Notes: generated by a model from the letters alone, not told the origin. 64,000 bases of DNA from CALBZH01 sp964538515 (GCA_964538515.1 CAZIEW010000010.1:1-64000); one strand, 5' to 3'; shown: positions 47,844-56,981, counted from the stretch's first letter. Translations and numbers: made by a program.

Positions 47844-48725
47844 GTGATCATCAGTGCCAGTCGCAGAACGGATATTCCAGCTTTCTATTCCGAATGGCTC
47901 ATGAACCGGATCAGGGCAGGCTACTGCCTTGTTCCCAACCCGTTCAACCGATCGCAAGTCTCCAGGGTGTCGCTCGAACCGGAGAACGTCGATGTGATCG
48001 TCTTCTGGACCCGCAACCCGCGCCCGCTGTTGTCTCATCTTTCCGAGCTGGATGAACGGGGCTACCGTTACTATTTCCTGCACACGCTCATGGCCTATCC
48101 CCGTCAGATCGACCCCGGACCACCTCCGCTCGACGTGGCCATCGAGGGCTTCCGGAAGCTTTCGGAGCGAATCGGTCCGGCAAGGGTCATCTGGCGTTAT
48201 GATCCCGTCTTTCTCAGCAGCATAACGGATCAGGGGTTTCATGAGCGGGCTTACCGCCAGATCGCTCAAGCGCTGCAAGGCTACACCCTTCGATCGGTGG
48301 TGAGCGTCACCCACATGTACCGCAAAATTCAGAAGCGGCTCACCGGACTGGTGGAGCAGGGGATCGAGATCCCACCCCACGATCGGCGAAGATTCGCGTC
48401 ACTCATGGGGGTGTTTCGAGAGTACGCCTCTGTGAGTGGAATGGAGCTCCAAAGCTGCGCCGACGAGCTTGAATTGCAAGAATACGGCATCCAGCCCGGA
48501 AAATGCGTCGACGACGCGCTCATCTCGCAGGTTTGGGGACTGGATCTGCAGCTCGGAAGAGACACCTGCCAAAGGAAGCGCTGTGGCTGCGTCGTGAGCA
48601 AGGATATCGGAATGTACGATACCTGCCTCTTCGGATGCCTCTACTGCTATGCAACCACAAGTTTCGAGCGGGCACAGGCAAATCACCAGAGGCACGATCC
48701 ACAAGGGCTCGCCCTTCTCGGGTAA
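47844..48725 (+). CDS. DUF1848 family protein
   Basis: About 293 residues, beginning VIISASRRTDIPAFYSEWLM, which together with VFWTRNPRPLLSHL identifies DUF1848. The C-terminal part has DTCQRKRCGCVVSKDIG and DTCLFGCLYCYAT, a set of cysteines reminiscent of radical-SAM CxxxCxxC clusters; the family's function is unknown. Either GTG 47844 or TTG 47838 may be the start. It follows a methyltransferase gene by 110 nt on the same strand. Confidence 0.8.
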   Translation: MIISASRRTDIPAFYSEWLMNRIRAGYCLVPNPFNRSQVSRVSLEPENVDVIVFWTRNPRPLLSHLSELDERGYRYYFLHTLMAYPRQIDPGPPPLDVAIEGFRKLSERIGPARVIWRYDPVFLSSITDQGFHERAYRQIAQALQGYTLRSVVSVTHMYRKIQKRLTGLVEQGIEIPPHDRRRFASLMGVFREYASVSGMELQSCADELELQEYGIQPGKCVDDALISQVWGLDLQLGRDTCQRKRCGCVVSKDIGMYDTCLFGCLYCYATTSFERAQANHQRHDPQGLALLG

Positions 48726-48797
48726 AAGAGGCGCGGTGCCGTCAGGCTGCGCACTGAAACCGGAACGCTGAAACCAGCCGACTCGAATTGCAGACGA

Positions 48798-49199
48798 TCA
48801 GGCGGGCTCGAACGCCAGATAGCTCTCCGCCTTTCCATTCACCGTCCGATGCAGGAATTTGACCTTCATGGGCATCCCGATCTTGATGCTTTCGGGATGG
48901 GTCGCATCCACGCCTTCGATCCTGGCGTCGACCCGTCCTCCGTCGTCGAGCTCCACGACCCCCACGCAGTAAGGGTGTTTTCGATCGTAGCCCTGAGCGG
49001 CCATCGAGGGGGGCGGGATGTGGATGCAGGTGAAGGCGGCGAGCGTTCCCTTCCCGTTCACTTCGATCCATTCAAGGTTGGAGCTGTAGCAGGCGACACA
49101 GATGGGCCGTGGTGGAATCCAGCGGGCGCCGCAATTCCGGCAGCGGGCGCCGGTGAGCTTTTCTTCCGCGATGAAACGATTGTAGGCGATATCGCTCAA
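48798..49199 (-). CDS. DUF35-type Zn-ribbon/OB-fold protein partnering a thiolase
   Basis: About 133 residues. A zinc ribbon with CRNCGARWIPPRPICVAC lies at about residues 19-36, followed by an OB-fold (GKGTLAAFTCIHIPPPSMAA and VDARIEG...IKIGMPMKV). Such proteins act as small subunits or scaffolds of thiolase-type enzymes. The TTG at 49199 is preferred because GGAAGGA lies 6 nt upstream. The thiolase gene ends 20 nt upstream, so both form an operon. Confidence 0.85.
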   Translation of the reverse strand: MSDIAYNRFIAEEKLTGARCRNCGARWIPPRPICVACYSSNLEWIEVNGKGTLAAFTCIHIPPPSMAAQGYDRKHPYCVGVVELDDGGRVDARIEGVDATHPESIKIGMPMKVKFLHRTVNGKAESYLAFEPA

Positions 49200-49218
49200 G
49201 ACTGGTCCTTCCAAGGCC

Positions 49219-50484
49219 CTATCTCCTTTCCAGAATGGTGAAGGTGCAGGTTCCACCAGTACCGCCGAGGTTGTGCGCGGCTCCTACTCGCAGATCGCGA
49301 TTGGGAATCTGCCGTTTTCCTGCTTTCCCTTTCAGCTGGGTCCAAACCTCATAGAGCTGAGAAACACCGGTTGCCCCAACCGGGTGCCCTTTGCACTTCA
49401 ATCCCCCGGACGTGTTGACGGGCTTTGGACCATCGAGTCTCGTGGCTCCATCCGCAATGGCCTTGTAGCCTTCACCCGGCTCGAAGAAGCCAAGGTCTTC
49501 CACGTGAACGATCTCGGCAATGGAGAAGCAATCATGCACTTCGCAAAACTGGATGTCCTCGGGCCCAAGCCCGGACATCGAATAGGCCTCCTTGGCCGCA
49601 TACCGCGTTGCTTCAAAAGAGGTGAGGTCCGGGCTTCGATGAAGCCCCCTGCCGCTGCCCTGTCCGATTCCCGCGACGTAGATGGGGTCATCCGTGAAGT
49701 CTCCGGCCAGCTCCTCGGCCACCAGGAGCATGGCACTCGCTCCGTCGCTGATGGGGCAGCAGTCAAAGAGGTGCAGGGGCCACGCAACGATCGGGTTTAC
49801 CGCCAAATCACTTAGAAACGCTTTTTCAGTCGGCCAATCGGGTGCGGTGAGACCCGTCCTTTTTAAACTCTCGCTCTTGGCGTTCATGATGTTGCGAATG
49901 GTTTGGGGAAACTGTGCCTTGGGGTTTAAGGGTGCGTTGTTATGGCTCTTTATCGTGACGTTCATCAGGTGCTCCCGGCTGGCGCCGTATCGAGCAAAGT
50001 AAGCGGTAGCCACGGCCCCGAACACGCCCGGAAAGGTGAACCCGACTCGCCCCGCATAGGGAGTATTAGCCAGGGCAAGTCCCTCCGCAACCTCTTCCGT
50101 GCTGCGCTTGGACATCTCCTCCACGCCTCCCACCAGCACCACATCGTAGAGCCCGGAGGCGATGGCAATGACCCCTTCGCGGAAGGCAAGAGCGCTCGAA
50201 GCGCAGGCGCCCTCCGTACGGGTGGCGGGCTTCGGGACAAGCCCCGTGAGATCTGCGATGAGAGGAGCCCAGTGAGCCTGGTGCGCGAAGAAATCATTTG
50301 AAAAATTCCCGAGGTAGAGGGCTTCGATCTCCCTGGGATCCACGCCCCGGTCGACGGATGCCCGCAGCTCGCGGAATGCCTCCGCAAAGAGGTCTTTCGA
50401 GTCCTTTTCCTTGAACATGCCGAACGTCGACATCCCGGCCCCGACAACGGCAACGCCCCTCGCCAGTTTTCGTCTCTTCTTCAT
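49219..50484 (-). CDS. Thiolase (acetyl-CoA acetyltransferase-like, SCPx-type)
   Basis: 421 residues. The nucleophilic Cys lies in EGACASSALA, about residue 93. Catalytic-loop motifs NTSGGLKCKGHPVGATG (His) and NLGGTGGTCTFTIL (second Cys) are at the C-terminus, with EVHDCFSIAEI in the middle, as in SCPx-like thiolases. It condenses or cleaves acyl-CoAs, probably in a fatty-acid or aromatic-acid degradation route. A ribosome-binding site AGGA precedes the ATG. The zinc-ribbon partner follows. Confidence 0.88.
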   Translation of the reverse strand: MKKRRKLARGVAVVGAGMSTFGMFKEKDSKDLFAEAFRELRASVDRGVDPREIEALYLGNFSNDFFAHQAHWAPLIADLTGLVPKPATRTEGACASSALAFREGVIAIASGLYDVVLVGGVEEMSKRSTEEVAEGLALANTPYAGRVGFTFPGVFGAVATAYFARYGASREHLMNVTIKSHNNAPLNPKAQFPQTIRNIMNAKSESLKRTGLTAPDWPTEKAFLSDLAVNPIVAWPLHLFDCCPISDGASAMLLVAEELAGDFTDDPIYVAGIGQGSGRGLHRSPDLTSFEATRYAAKEAYSMSGLGPEDIQFCEVHDCFSIAEIVHVEDLGFFEPGEGYKAIADGATRLDGPKPVNTSGGLKCKGHPVGATGVSQLYEVWTQLKGKAGKRQIPNRDLRVGAAHNLGGTGGTCTFTILERR

Positions 50485-50662
50485 GCGTCCTGTTGACTCC
50501 CTCTTATTCTACCTTCTTGTCCGTGAGGCTCGATGCGCCTTCCTGTGTGACGGCGGGCAGCCGTACAGCATGCCGTGGGAACAGCCCGACGATACGATGC
50601 TTTTTGGAGCTCACTGCGGGGCATGTCAATGCGTATCGTGCGTGTGGGCTTCTTACCCGTGC

Positions 50663-51469
50663 TCATTGAGTGGCTCCCTTGAGCGCTTTTCCCACGTCTT
50701 CAAGGGATTCAACAATGATGACGGGCGTCCCGACCTCAGCCCACTGAAACAGGCCTTCCGCGTCTTCCAGGGGCAGCGTCACACAACCGTGAGAGCAGAG
50801 CTTGTCTGTGATGTCTCCCGCATGAATCCATACAGCCTCATAAATGCGCAGGCTCCAAGGCATCCATGCTGCTTCTCCATAAGAATTCTTGTAGCTCTTT
50901 GAATAGTGGTCGGGATCCTTCTCCAAGATCGGGAAGACTCCCGTTCGCGTTTCTTGCCCTTGGACACCCAGACAAGCCATCGTATTTCCCACCTGTTGAC
51001 CCTGTTCATACCAGCCGACATAAGAGAGATCCTTCACCACCAGGACGCTCTTGGGCCAACGCTTCAGCTCAGCGTTCCAGGTGGGCAAGGGACTCCAGTC
51101 TCGATAGGAGTGGAAATCATTGGGGACTTTCATCGGTCGATTTCGGCGAATGTCATCGCCAATAAGGTAGCGATCCCGAAGGTTGAGGCGGGAGAGGATC
51201 CGCTTGACCTCCCCGGGCGTCAGCTGAGGATCGTTGAAGTAGAGATCCGCCAATTCATCCTCGGTGATCACACGATGGGTCCATCCGGTGTCAGGAGGCT
51301 TGGCCGGCTGTGTGCTTGCGGGAGCGACGGGAGTGACCGTTTGTGCCGAGGAGCGTGGCAGATCCGGCGAGGTGCTGGAGTGCGACGGAACAGGCTGGAT
51401 TGGGGTGGCGCAGCCACAGAACATGCACAATAAGCCGGCCATGCCCCACGATAGGGTCGTCGTTTTCAT
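50663..51469 (-). CDS. L,D-transpeptidase (YkuD) lipoprotein-like
   Basis: About 268 residues. Signal sequence with a Cys-rich lipobox-like end (GLLCMFCGCATP), a Pro/Ser/Thr linker to about residue 60, then the YkuD domain with VWIHAGDITDK and SHGCVTLPLEDAEGLF, containing the catalytic His and Cys. It cross-links peptidoglycan or attaches proteins in the periplasm. The start MKTTTLSW at 51469 follows GAAGAAGA; the open frame upstream reads as intergenic repeat sequence. It is isolated on the minus strand. Confidence 0.85.
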   Translation of the reverse strand: MKTTTLSWGMAGLLCMFCGCATPIQPVPSHSSTSPDLPRSSAQTVTPVAPASTQPAKPPDTGWTHRVITEDELADLYFNDPQLTPGEVKRILSRLNLRDRYLIGDDIRRNRPMKVPNDFHSYRDWSPLPTWNAELKRWPKSVLVVKDLSYVGWYEQGQQVGNTMACLGVQGQETRTGVFPILEKDPDHYSKSYKNSYGEAAWMPWSLRIYEAVWIHAGDITDKLCSHGCVTLPLEDAEGLFQWAEVGTPVIIVESLEDVGKALKGATQ

Positions 51470-51976
51470 GATCTTCTTCGGTCTCCCTGTGAAGTTGTCC
51501 GAATTCCGCACCACATGCTCACGCGAATGGGGAGAAAAGCAGAGTCGGGTCCGATTCACGACCGTTGGAAGCCACCTCCAACCAAGGGTCAGGTGCCTGG
51601 TTTCGGGTGTCAGGCAGAGGCACGATATCGATGCGTCACAGTAAGTCTGACACCTGAGCACTGAAACCTGAAACCAACGGTCTTGAATTGTACGCAGCAG
51701 GGTCTCCGCCGTGACGATGAATCAAGGACTTTTACACCGAAAAAGCGTGCGGAAGGAACCGCAATCAGGCGTTTGCAGCTCGAGGCATGGTTTGGGCTTG
51801 ATGTCATCGAGTTGGATGGGTGCTCTAGGGTGGTGGCTGCCATCACCGTGGAATCTGCAAGGTCCGGAGCCGATGGAAGCTGCGCTCATGCGGCCAGGCT
51901 GCTCTGGTTGTGGCTCGGATCGCACGGGCTCGTCACGGGTCCGCCACCTGCCCGTGCGTCCAAGCCGGATAGACGC
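51470..51976. other. Intergenic region with short inverted repeat element
   Basis: No supported gene. It contains a patch (about 51598-51690) with GGTTTCGGGTGTCAGGCAG, then GTCTGACACCTGAGCAC and TGAAACCTGAAACC, forming partial inverted and direct repeats, related to sequence at 48751-48793. Open frames across it lack ribosome-binding sites. Confidence 0.5.
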
Positions 51977-52558
51977 TCAGTCACTTTCAAGCTGAACGGT
52001 CACCCTCGTTGGGCGGGTGATCGTGTTAAAAACGGGCGAGAACCGCTGGGCCGCCTGAATCAGCTCTTCTTTCTCCTGGTTCGATAGGTCGGCATCGACT
52101 CTCATGGAAACCCGGATTGCTTCATATCCAACGGGAACATCCTCGGACAGCCCCAGGAAGCCTCGCAGGTCCAAGTCGCCTTCCAATCGTGATTCAACCC
52201 TTCTTACCTCGATTCCCTTCGTTGCCGCGTGATAGACCAGGGAGGAGGTGAGACAGCCCGCAAGGGCCGTCAGCAGAAACTCAACCGGGTTGGGTCCCTT
52301 GTTTTGACCAAGAAGAATCTCCGGCTCATCTGCGTCCAGCTCGAAGGCTTCGGCATGGGGGTGATCTTTCAACGCACCATAGAACCCCTTGATCGTGGTG
52401 TGATTGTGTCCCCCTTCAATCCACTGATTGCTGGCCTTGAACCTGAATTTGGCGATCTCGGGCTCAACCTTGATCGCATCGACGGTGTCGAAAAGCCGAC
52501 CCACATCGACTCCGTTGACCACATGCCCATCTGTTCTTTCGGCAGTCTGGTAGCTCAT
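51977..52558 (-). CDS. OsmC family protein with unusual loss of the second conserved Cys
   Basis: 193 residues. OsmC/Ohr fold: NKGPNPVEFLLTALAGCLTS (first conserved Cys) and a C-terminal AQRFSPVFNTITRPTRV, where classical members have Cys-Pro-Val and here Ser-Pro-Val. OsmC/Ohr proteins reduce organic hydroperoxides using both Cys residues, so peroxidase activity in the usual form is unlikely. AAGGAGG precedes the ATG. It stands alone. Confidence 0.82.
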   Translation of the reverse strand: MSYQTAERTDGHVVNGVDVGRLFDTVDAIKVEPEIAKFRFKASNQWIEGGHNHTTIKGFYGALKDHPHAEAFELDADEPEILLGQNKGPNPVEFLLTALAGCLTSSLVYHAATKGIEVRRVESRLEGDLDLRGFLGLSEDVPVGYEAIRVSMRVDADLSNQEKEELIQAAQRFSPVFNTITRPTRVTVQLESD

Positions 52559-52630
52559 GTCTCTCTACCTCCTTTCTCAGCAGAACCTAATCATTCCGCC
52601 TGGAGACTCCAAGACTCCAGAGCTCCGGTC

Positions 52631-52891
52631 ATGGAGGCGCTGTTGGTTCCCGGGCGTGCTCCCTTGTCGATTCTGATCCCGAAGACCTCCGTGCAGAAGG
52701 ACCTGGAGGCCAACAAAGTCGATCCCGAGCCACCATATGGCCTCGAACATTCCAAAGCCCATCTGGAAGCAGGGCTCCAGGATCTGCCCGAGTCATGGAA
52801 GAAGTCGATTTATGAACAAGCGGCAGAAGCGTCGGCTGTGGCGTTGGAAAGAAAGGTGGCACCTGGCAAGGACTGTGGAGCAGACGAATAG
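52631..52891 (+). CDS. Possible small hypothetical protein
   Basis: 86 codons from ATG 52631. The second half (LEHSKAHLEAGLQDLPESWK then KSIYEQAAEASAVAL) has helix-like periodicity and codon use like nearby genes. No family is recognised and no good ribosome-binding site is seen; the frame also runs upstream through the antisense of the OsmC gene. Kept as a weak candidate. Confidence 0.28.
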   Translation: MEALLVPGRAPLSILIPKTSVQKDLEANKVDPEPPYGLEHSKAHLEAGLQDLPESWKKSIYEQAAEASAVALERKVAPGKDCGADE

Positions 52892-53161
52892 GAAGAACAG
52901 TACTCTGGACCGACCGAAGTGGTTGTCATTGAAATGAGAATCGCTTGGAGATTTCCGCTGGGCTCCAAAGCAAATAGGAGGGTGTGCCTGACGAATAGAC
53001 CTGCACGAAGACCGTTTTTTGAGCATCCCTTTAATCGGCATGCCTTACAGTGGGGCACGGACGGTTCCTGAAAAGAGATTGGTATCACGCGTTTCTTGAG
53101 CGGCGCTCGTCTGAGAGGCCCAGTGGGTCATTTAGGTCTGCGGCACGTTAGCACGAACAAA

Positions 53162-53192
53162 AAGGGCTTGGGAGAGATCCTCCCAAGCCCTT
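53162..53192 (-). terminator. Rho-independent terminator after the tRNA genes
   Basis: Perfect 12-bp stem AAGGGCTTGGGA / TCCCAAGCCCTT with a 7-nt loop. Read on the minus strand, it is followed by TTTTT (53163-53159). It ends the tRNA-Lys/tRNA-Glu transcript. Confidence 0.8.
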
Positions 53193-53200
53193 GATTTTCC

Positions 53201-53278
53201 TGGCGTCCCCAACCGGATTTGAACCGGTGTTGCCGGCGTGAAAGGCCGGTGTCCTGGACCGGGCTAGACGATGGGGAC
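53201..53278 (-). tRNA. tRNA-Glu (anticodon TTC)
   Basis: The minus strand reads a complete cloverleaf, acceptor stem GTCCCCA/TGGGGAC, anticodon loop CTTTCAC with TTC, T-arm GGTTCAAATCC, and an encoded CCA end (53201-53203). It lies 52 nt downstream of tRNA-Lys on the same strand. Confidence 0.92.
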
Positions 53279-53330
53279 GAAAAGTAAGCTGGCTTTTAAC
53301 GAACGCACCGGGTATTGTCAAGGCAATTGT

Positions 53331-53406
53331 TGGTGGGCCGTGCGCGACTCGAACGCGCGACTCTCTGCTTAAAAGGCAGATACTCTACCGACTGAGTTAA
53401 CGGCCC
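53331..53406 (-). tRNA. tRNA-Lys (anticodon TTT)
   Basis: The minus strand reads GGGCCGT...ACGGCCC acceptor stem, D-arm AACTCAGTCGGTAGAG, anticodon loop CTTTTAA with TTT, T-arm GTTCGAGTC and an encoded CCA end (53331-53333). Confidence 0.92.
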
Positions 53407-53510
53407 ACACCTTGGCGTCGCCAAAAGATCCAGCCAACTAACACGCTTTTTTCTTGCCTGTCAAGGATCAATTGCTCGGACGAGCCCACTTGAGATGAGG
53501 GGAGAGGCAG

Positions 53511-54218
53511 ATGAAAAACGCGGTTTTTTTGAACATTACTGGGGTGTTTCTCGGTTTGGTGCTGGTGGTCGTCTGGGTCGGGATCAGTGGGGGAGGTGCC
53601 TCCGGACAAGAGTCACCCTCGGAGGTGAGGCTCCCCGAGCCCAAAGTGGATGGGAAACTCTCGGTCGAAGCGGCCATTCTGCTTCGCCGGTCCGTTCGCC
53701 GTTATGCCGGGGACCCGCTTACCCTTGGAGAAGTCGCGCAGCTCCTCTGGGCGGCTCAAGGAGTCACCGATGCCTCGGGATATCGAGCGGCTCCCTCGGC
53801 TGGGGCCCTCTACCCCCTCGAAGTGGATGTGCTTTGTGGGCGGGTGGAGGGACTGGAGCCCGGCGTTTACCGGTACAGTCCGAAAGCCCACAGCCTGAGC
53901 CGGCGGTTGCAGGGGGATCGGCGCTCCCATGTCTCCTCCGCTGCCCTTGGTCAGAGTGCGGTTGCAGAAGCTCCCGCGGTCCTGGTGATTTCCGCCGTCT
54001 TCGAGCGCACCCTGCACAAGTATGGCGAGCGGGGCATTCGCTACATTCACACCGAAGCAGGGCATGCCGCGCAAAACGTCTGCCTGCAGGCCGTCGCGCT
54101 CAAGCTGGGGTCCGTGCACATCGGGGCGTTCCAGGATGATCAGGTGACGAAGGGGCTGGAGCTGCAAGAAGGAGAAAAACCTCTGATTCTGTTGCCCATC
54201 GGCAGGGTCGCTCCCTGA
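53511..54218 (+). CDS. SagB/ThcOx-type nitroreductase family protein, exported
   Basis: 235 residues. An N-terminal membrane or signal segment (VFLNITGVFLGLVLVVVWVGI) is followed by the FMN-dependent nitroreductase fold of the SagB type: LRRSVRRYAGDPLTLGEVAQ, LLWAAQGVT, APSAGALYPLEV and a C-terminal PLILLPIGR. GAGGGGAGAGG precedes the ATG. SagB-like proteins oxidise azolines in peptide modification, but many standalone members, like this one with no YcaO partner nearby, have unknown roles. Confidence 0.85.
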   Translation: MKNAVFLNITGVFLGLVLVVVWVGISGGGASGQESPSEVRLPEPKVDGKLSVEAAILLRRSVRRYAGDPLTLGEVAQLLWAAQGVTDASGYRAAPSAGALYPLEVDVLCGRVEGLEPGVYRYSPKAHSLSRRLQGDRRSHVSSAALGQSAVAEAPAVLVISAVFERTLHKYGERGIRYIHTEAGHAAQNVCLQAVALKLGSVHIGAFQDDQVTKGLELQEGEKPLILLPIGRVAP

Positions 54219-54286
54219 AGATCCCCGCGGGATAATCAGTGGGTCTTGACGGCCTTTGACAATTCTGGATCGTTTTCGGTCCGATC

Positions 54287-54973
54287 TCAGGCCACGAGCT
54301 TCTCTCCCGCAGCCAGATTTTCGAGGGCCTCGCGGTTCAAGATCTGGATCTTCCGACCCTCGACCCGGATGAAATCCTGCTGGCTCAACCGGCCCAGAAT
54401 GCGCGACAGGGTTTCCGGGATGGTCCCCAGCAAGCTGGCCAGCTGCCCCTTGGTGATGTCCAAATCGAATGAAGAGGAGGACTGATTGTGGTCGCTCAGA
54501 TACAGCAGATAGGCTGCGAGGCGTCCGGGCACCTCCTTCAAAGACAGGTCTTCGACCAGGATGGTGAAATAGCGCAACCGCTTGCATAGGATCGCCAACA
54601 TGTTCATGGAAAGAGACGGTTTTCGGGCGACGAGCGCCTTAAAGGCGTTTTTCGGAAAGAAAAGCAGGCGACTCGGTTCGAGCGTTTCAGCATGCGCTGG
54701 GAAGCGGCCCCCCGCGAAGACCGGAACCTCGCCGAAGATTTCTCCCTCCCCGAAGATGTGCAGGATCTGTTCTTTTCCATCGAGCGAGAGCTTGTAGATC
54801 TTGATCCGCCCTTCGCAAATGCCGAAAAACCCCGAAGCTTCACTGCCTTCGTGAAACAGCATCTGGCCCTTGGTGTGTTTTTGGTCCACCACGATGGCGG
54901 CCAGCTCCTCAAGATCCTCCACCGGCAGCCCGTTGAACAAGGTTAGTCTCCCGACGCGTTGAATCGTACTCAT
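54287..54973 (-). CDS. hcpR: Crp/Fnr-family regulator, HcpR-like
   Basis: 228 residues. N-terminal cyclic-nucleotide-type effector domain (GLPVEDLEELAAIVVDQKHT, EGSEASGFFGICEGRIKIYK, GEGEIFGEVPVFAGG), a long dimerisation helix and a C-terminal helix-turn-helix (ITKGQLASLLGTIPETLSRI). The Fnr-type Cys cluster is absent. Its divergent position 325 nt from hcp makes it a likely HcpR, the nitric-oxide-responsive regulator of hybrid cluster protein genes in sulfate reducers; the gene name is based on context. GGAGGACAGC precedes the ATG. Two FNR-type palindromes lie in the divergent gap, so it may control itself and hcp. Confidence 0.8.
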   Translation of the reverse strand: MSTIQRVGRLTLFNGLPVEDLEELAAIVVDQKHTKGQMLFHEGSEASGFFGICEGRIKIYKLSLDGKEQILHIFGEGEIFGEVPVFAGGRFPAHAETLEPSRLLFFPKNAFKALVARKPSLSMNMLAILCKRLRYFTILVEDLSLKEVPGRLAAYLLYLSDHNQSSSSFDLDITKGQLASLLGTIPETLSRILGRLSQQDFIRVEGRKIQILNREALENLAAGEKLVA

Positions 54974-55012
54974 GCTGTCCTCCCTCCCGTTCGCTCAAAG
55001 TAACACCGTCCC

Positions 55013-55026
55013 TTGATGCAGGTCAA
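55013..55026. promoter_or_regulatory. FNR/HcpR-type palindromic box near hcpR
   Basis: TTGATGCAGGTCAA, matching the TTGAT-N4-(A/G)TCAA pattern of Crp/Fnr-family sites with one half-site change. It lies 40 nt upstream of the hcpR start, so it could serve autoregulation. Confidence 0.6.
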
Positions 55027-55131
55027 AGCCATTGCGGCTCCAAGGCATTACTTTCAAGGCACCGTCGCCGCTGACGGGACAACGTGCCCAAACCTCGCTT
55101 TCGATGGGGCTCTCGAAAAAAAATGAGCGGC

Positions 55132-55145
55132 TTGATCTAGATCAA
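55132..55145. promoter_or_regulatory. Perfect FNR-type box upstream of hcp
   Basis: TTGATCTAGATCAA is a perfect palindrome with the FNR-type TTGAT-N4-ATCAA consensus. It lies 153 nt upstream of the hcp start codon, in the hcpR-hcp divergent region, so it probably controls hcp. Confidence 0.7.
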
Positions 55146-55297
55146 GGTGGGACAAACGGGGGGACATTAAGTTGGGAGCCAGAGTGGTTGATTGATGCGG
55201 ACGGTTTTATCTTTCTGGTGCCGGAAGGGTGCCGGGGGGAATCGAGCAGCGGGCAGCGAGACAGATGGACAATCCAACCAGCACAAGGAGCAAGAGA

Positions 55298-56926
55298 ATG
55301 TACTGCTATCAATGTGAACAGACGGCCAAGGGTGAAGCGTGCACCAAGATGGGAGTTTGCGGCAAGCAGCCTGACGTGGCGGCCCTTCAGGATCTTCTGG
55401 TTTATGTGCTTCGCGGCTTGGCGGCGTACGCCGTCGAAGGCCGCAAGGTCGGCGTAAGCGACAAGAACGTCAGCGTGTTCATGGCGCGAGCGATGTTTAC
55501 CACGCTGACCAACGTGAATTTCGATCCGAGCGACATCGCAGCCATGGTTCGCGAGACCGTCACCCTGCGCGATCTCCTCGGTGCCAAGGTCAAGAACGCG
55601 GGCGGCAAAGTGGACGTTTACCCCGAGGTCACCGGGTTCCAGCCCGCCGCAAGTGTAGAAGGCATGGTCGCCCAAGGTGAAAAGGTCGGGCTGAAGGCCG
55701 ATCCCTCCGTGGATCCCGATATCCTTTCGCTCCAGCATATTGTCCTTTTTGGCATCAAGGGTGTTTGCGCCTATGCCGACCATGCCCACATCCTCGGGCA
55801 GAGCGACGAAGCGGTTTACGCCTACGTTGAGGAAGCCTTGGTGGCGCCCTTCAACAAGAATCTCGGTGTAAACGACTGGGTTGGCCTGGCCCTCAAGTGC
55901 GGCGAGGTCAACCTCCGGGCCATGGAGCTCCTCGATGCCGGCAACACGGGCATCTACGGCCATCCCGTTCCGACCAAGGTTCCCCTCGGGGCGAAGAAGG
56001 GCAAGGCCATTCTGGTTTCCGGCCACGATTTGAAGGATCTCGAGGAAATCTTGAAACAGACCGAGGGCAAGGGAATCTACGTGTACAGCCACGGCGAAAT
56101 GCTCCCGACCCACGGCTACCCGGGTCTCAAAAAGTACGCCCACTTCTATGGCCACTACGGGACGGCCTGGCAAAACCAGCAGAAGGAATTCGCCCAGTTC
56201 CCGGGTGCCATCATCATGACCACCAACTGCATTCAGAAGCCCCAAGACGTCTACAAGGGCAACATCTTCACGACGGGCTTGGTGGGCTGGCCGGGAGTGC
56301 CGCACTTGTCGGATTACAATTTCGCTCCCGCCATCGAGAAAGCTTTGGCCTTGCCGGGATTCACCGAGGATAGCAACGGGAAGTCCGTTATGGTCGGCTT
56401 TGCCCGAAACGCGGTGATGGGTGTTGCGGAAACGGTGATCAACGCGGTGAAGAACAAGGCCATCCGTCACTTCTTCCTGGTGGCGGGATGTGACGGCGCG
56501 AAGCCCGGTCGGAACTACTACACCGAATTCGTCGAGAAGGTTCCCAAGGATTGCGTCGTGCTGACGCTCGCCTGCGGGAAGTTCCGCTTCTTCGACCGCG
56601 ACCTTGGTGACATCGGCGGCATTCCGCGCCTCCTCGACGTCGGCCAGTGCAACGACGCCTACTCGGCCATCCAGATCGCCGTGGCCCTTTCGAAAGCCTT
56701 CAACGTCGGCGTGAATGAACTGCCTCTTTCCCTGGTTCTGTCCTGGTACGAGCAGAAGGCCGTCGCGATTCTGCTGACCCTGCTGTACCTCGGCATCCAG
56801 AACATTCGGTTGGGACCCTCGCTGCCGGCTTTCGTGTCGGGTAACGTGCTCGACGTCCTGGTGAAGAATTTCAACATCAAACCGATCACCACGCCGGATG
56901 AGGATCTGAAAGCGATCTTGGGCTAA
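55298..56926 (+). CDS. hcp: Hybrid cluster protein (hydroxylamine reductase, prismane protein)
   Basis: About 542 residues, matching the class with a short N-terminus. It begins MYCYQCEQTAKGEACTKMGV, the Cys-rich start that binds the 4Fe cluster. Hybrid-cluster ligands are seen in FYGHYGTAW, MTTNCIQKP, LVAGCDGAKPGRNYYTEF and VLTLACGKFRFF. The protein reduces NO or hydroxylamine under nitrosative stress in the cytoplasm. The ATG at 55298 follows AAGGAG. It lies divergent from hcpR and upstream of an HD-domain protein and a 4Fe-4S protein. The order hcp-HD-ferredoxin is unusual. Confidence 0.95.
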   Translation: MYCYQCEQTAKGEACTKMGVCGKQPDVAALQDLLVYVLRGLAAYAVEGRKVGVSDKNVSVFMARAMFTTLTNVNFDPSDIAAMVRETVTLRDLLGAKVKNAGGKVDVYPEVTGFQPAASVEGMVAQGEKVGLKADPSVDPDILSLQHIVLFGIKGVCAYADHAHILGQSDEAVYAYVEEALVAPFNKNLGVNDWVGLALKCGEVNLRAMELLDAGNTGIYGHPVPTKVPLGAKKGKAILVSGHDLKDLEEILKQTEGKGIYVYSHGEMLPTHGYPGLKKYAHFYGHYGTAWQNQQKEFAQFPGAIIMTTNCIQKPQDVYKGNIFTTGLVGWPGVPHLSDYNFAPAIEKALALPGFTEDSNGKSVMVGFARNAVMGVAETVINAVKNKAIRHFFLVAGCDGAKPGRNYYTEFVEKVPKDCVVLTLACGKFRFFDRDLGDIGGIPRLLDVGQCNDAYSAIQIAVALSKAFNVGVNELPLSLVLSWYEQKAVAILLTLLYLGIQNIRLGPSLPAFVSGNVLDVLVKNFNIKPITTPDEDLKAILG

Positions 56927-56981
56927 TCGTCCCAAAGCACAACCCGCGTGCGAAGCGGAACCGATGCAGGAGCTGGATTCT

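Noticed and set aside
55142..56935. Minus-strand open frame (597 codons) opposite hcp
   Set aside because: hcp is unmistakable on the plus strand; the antisense product is His/Arg/Gly-rich without family signal.
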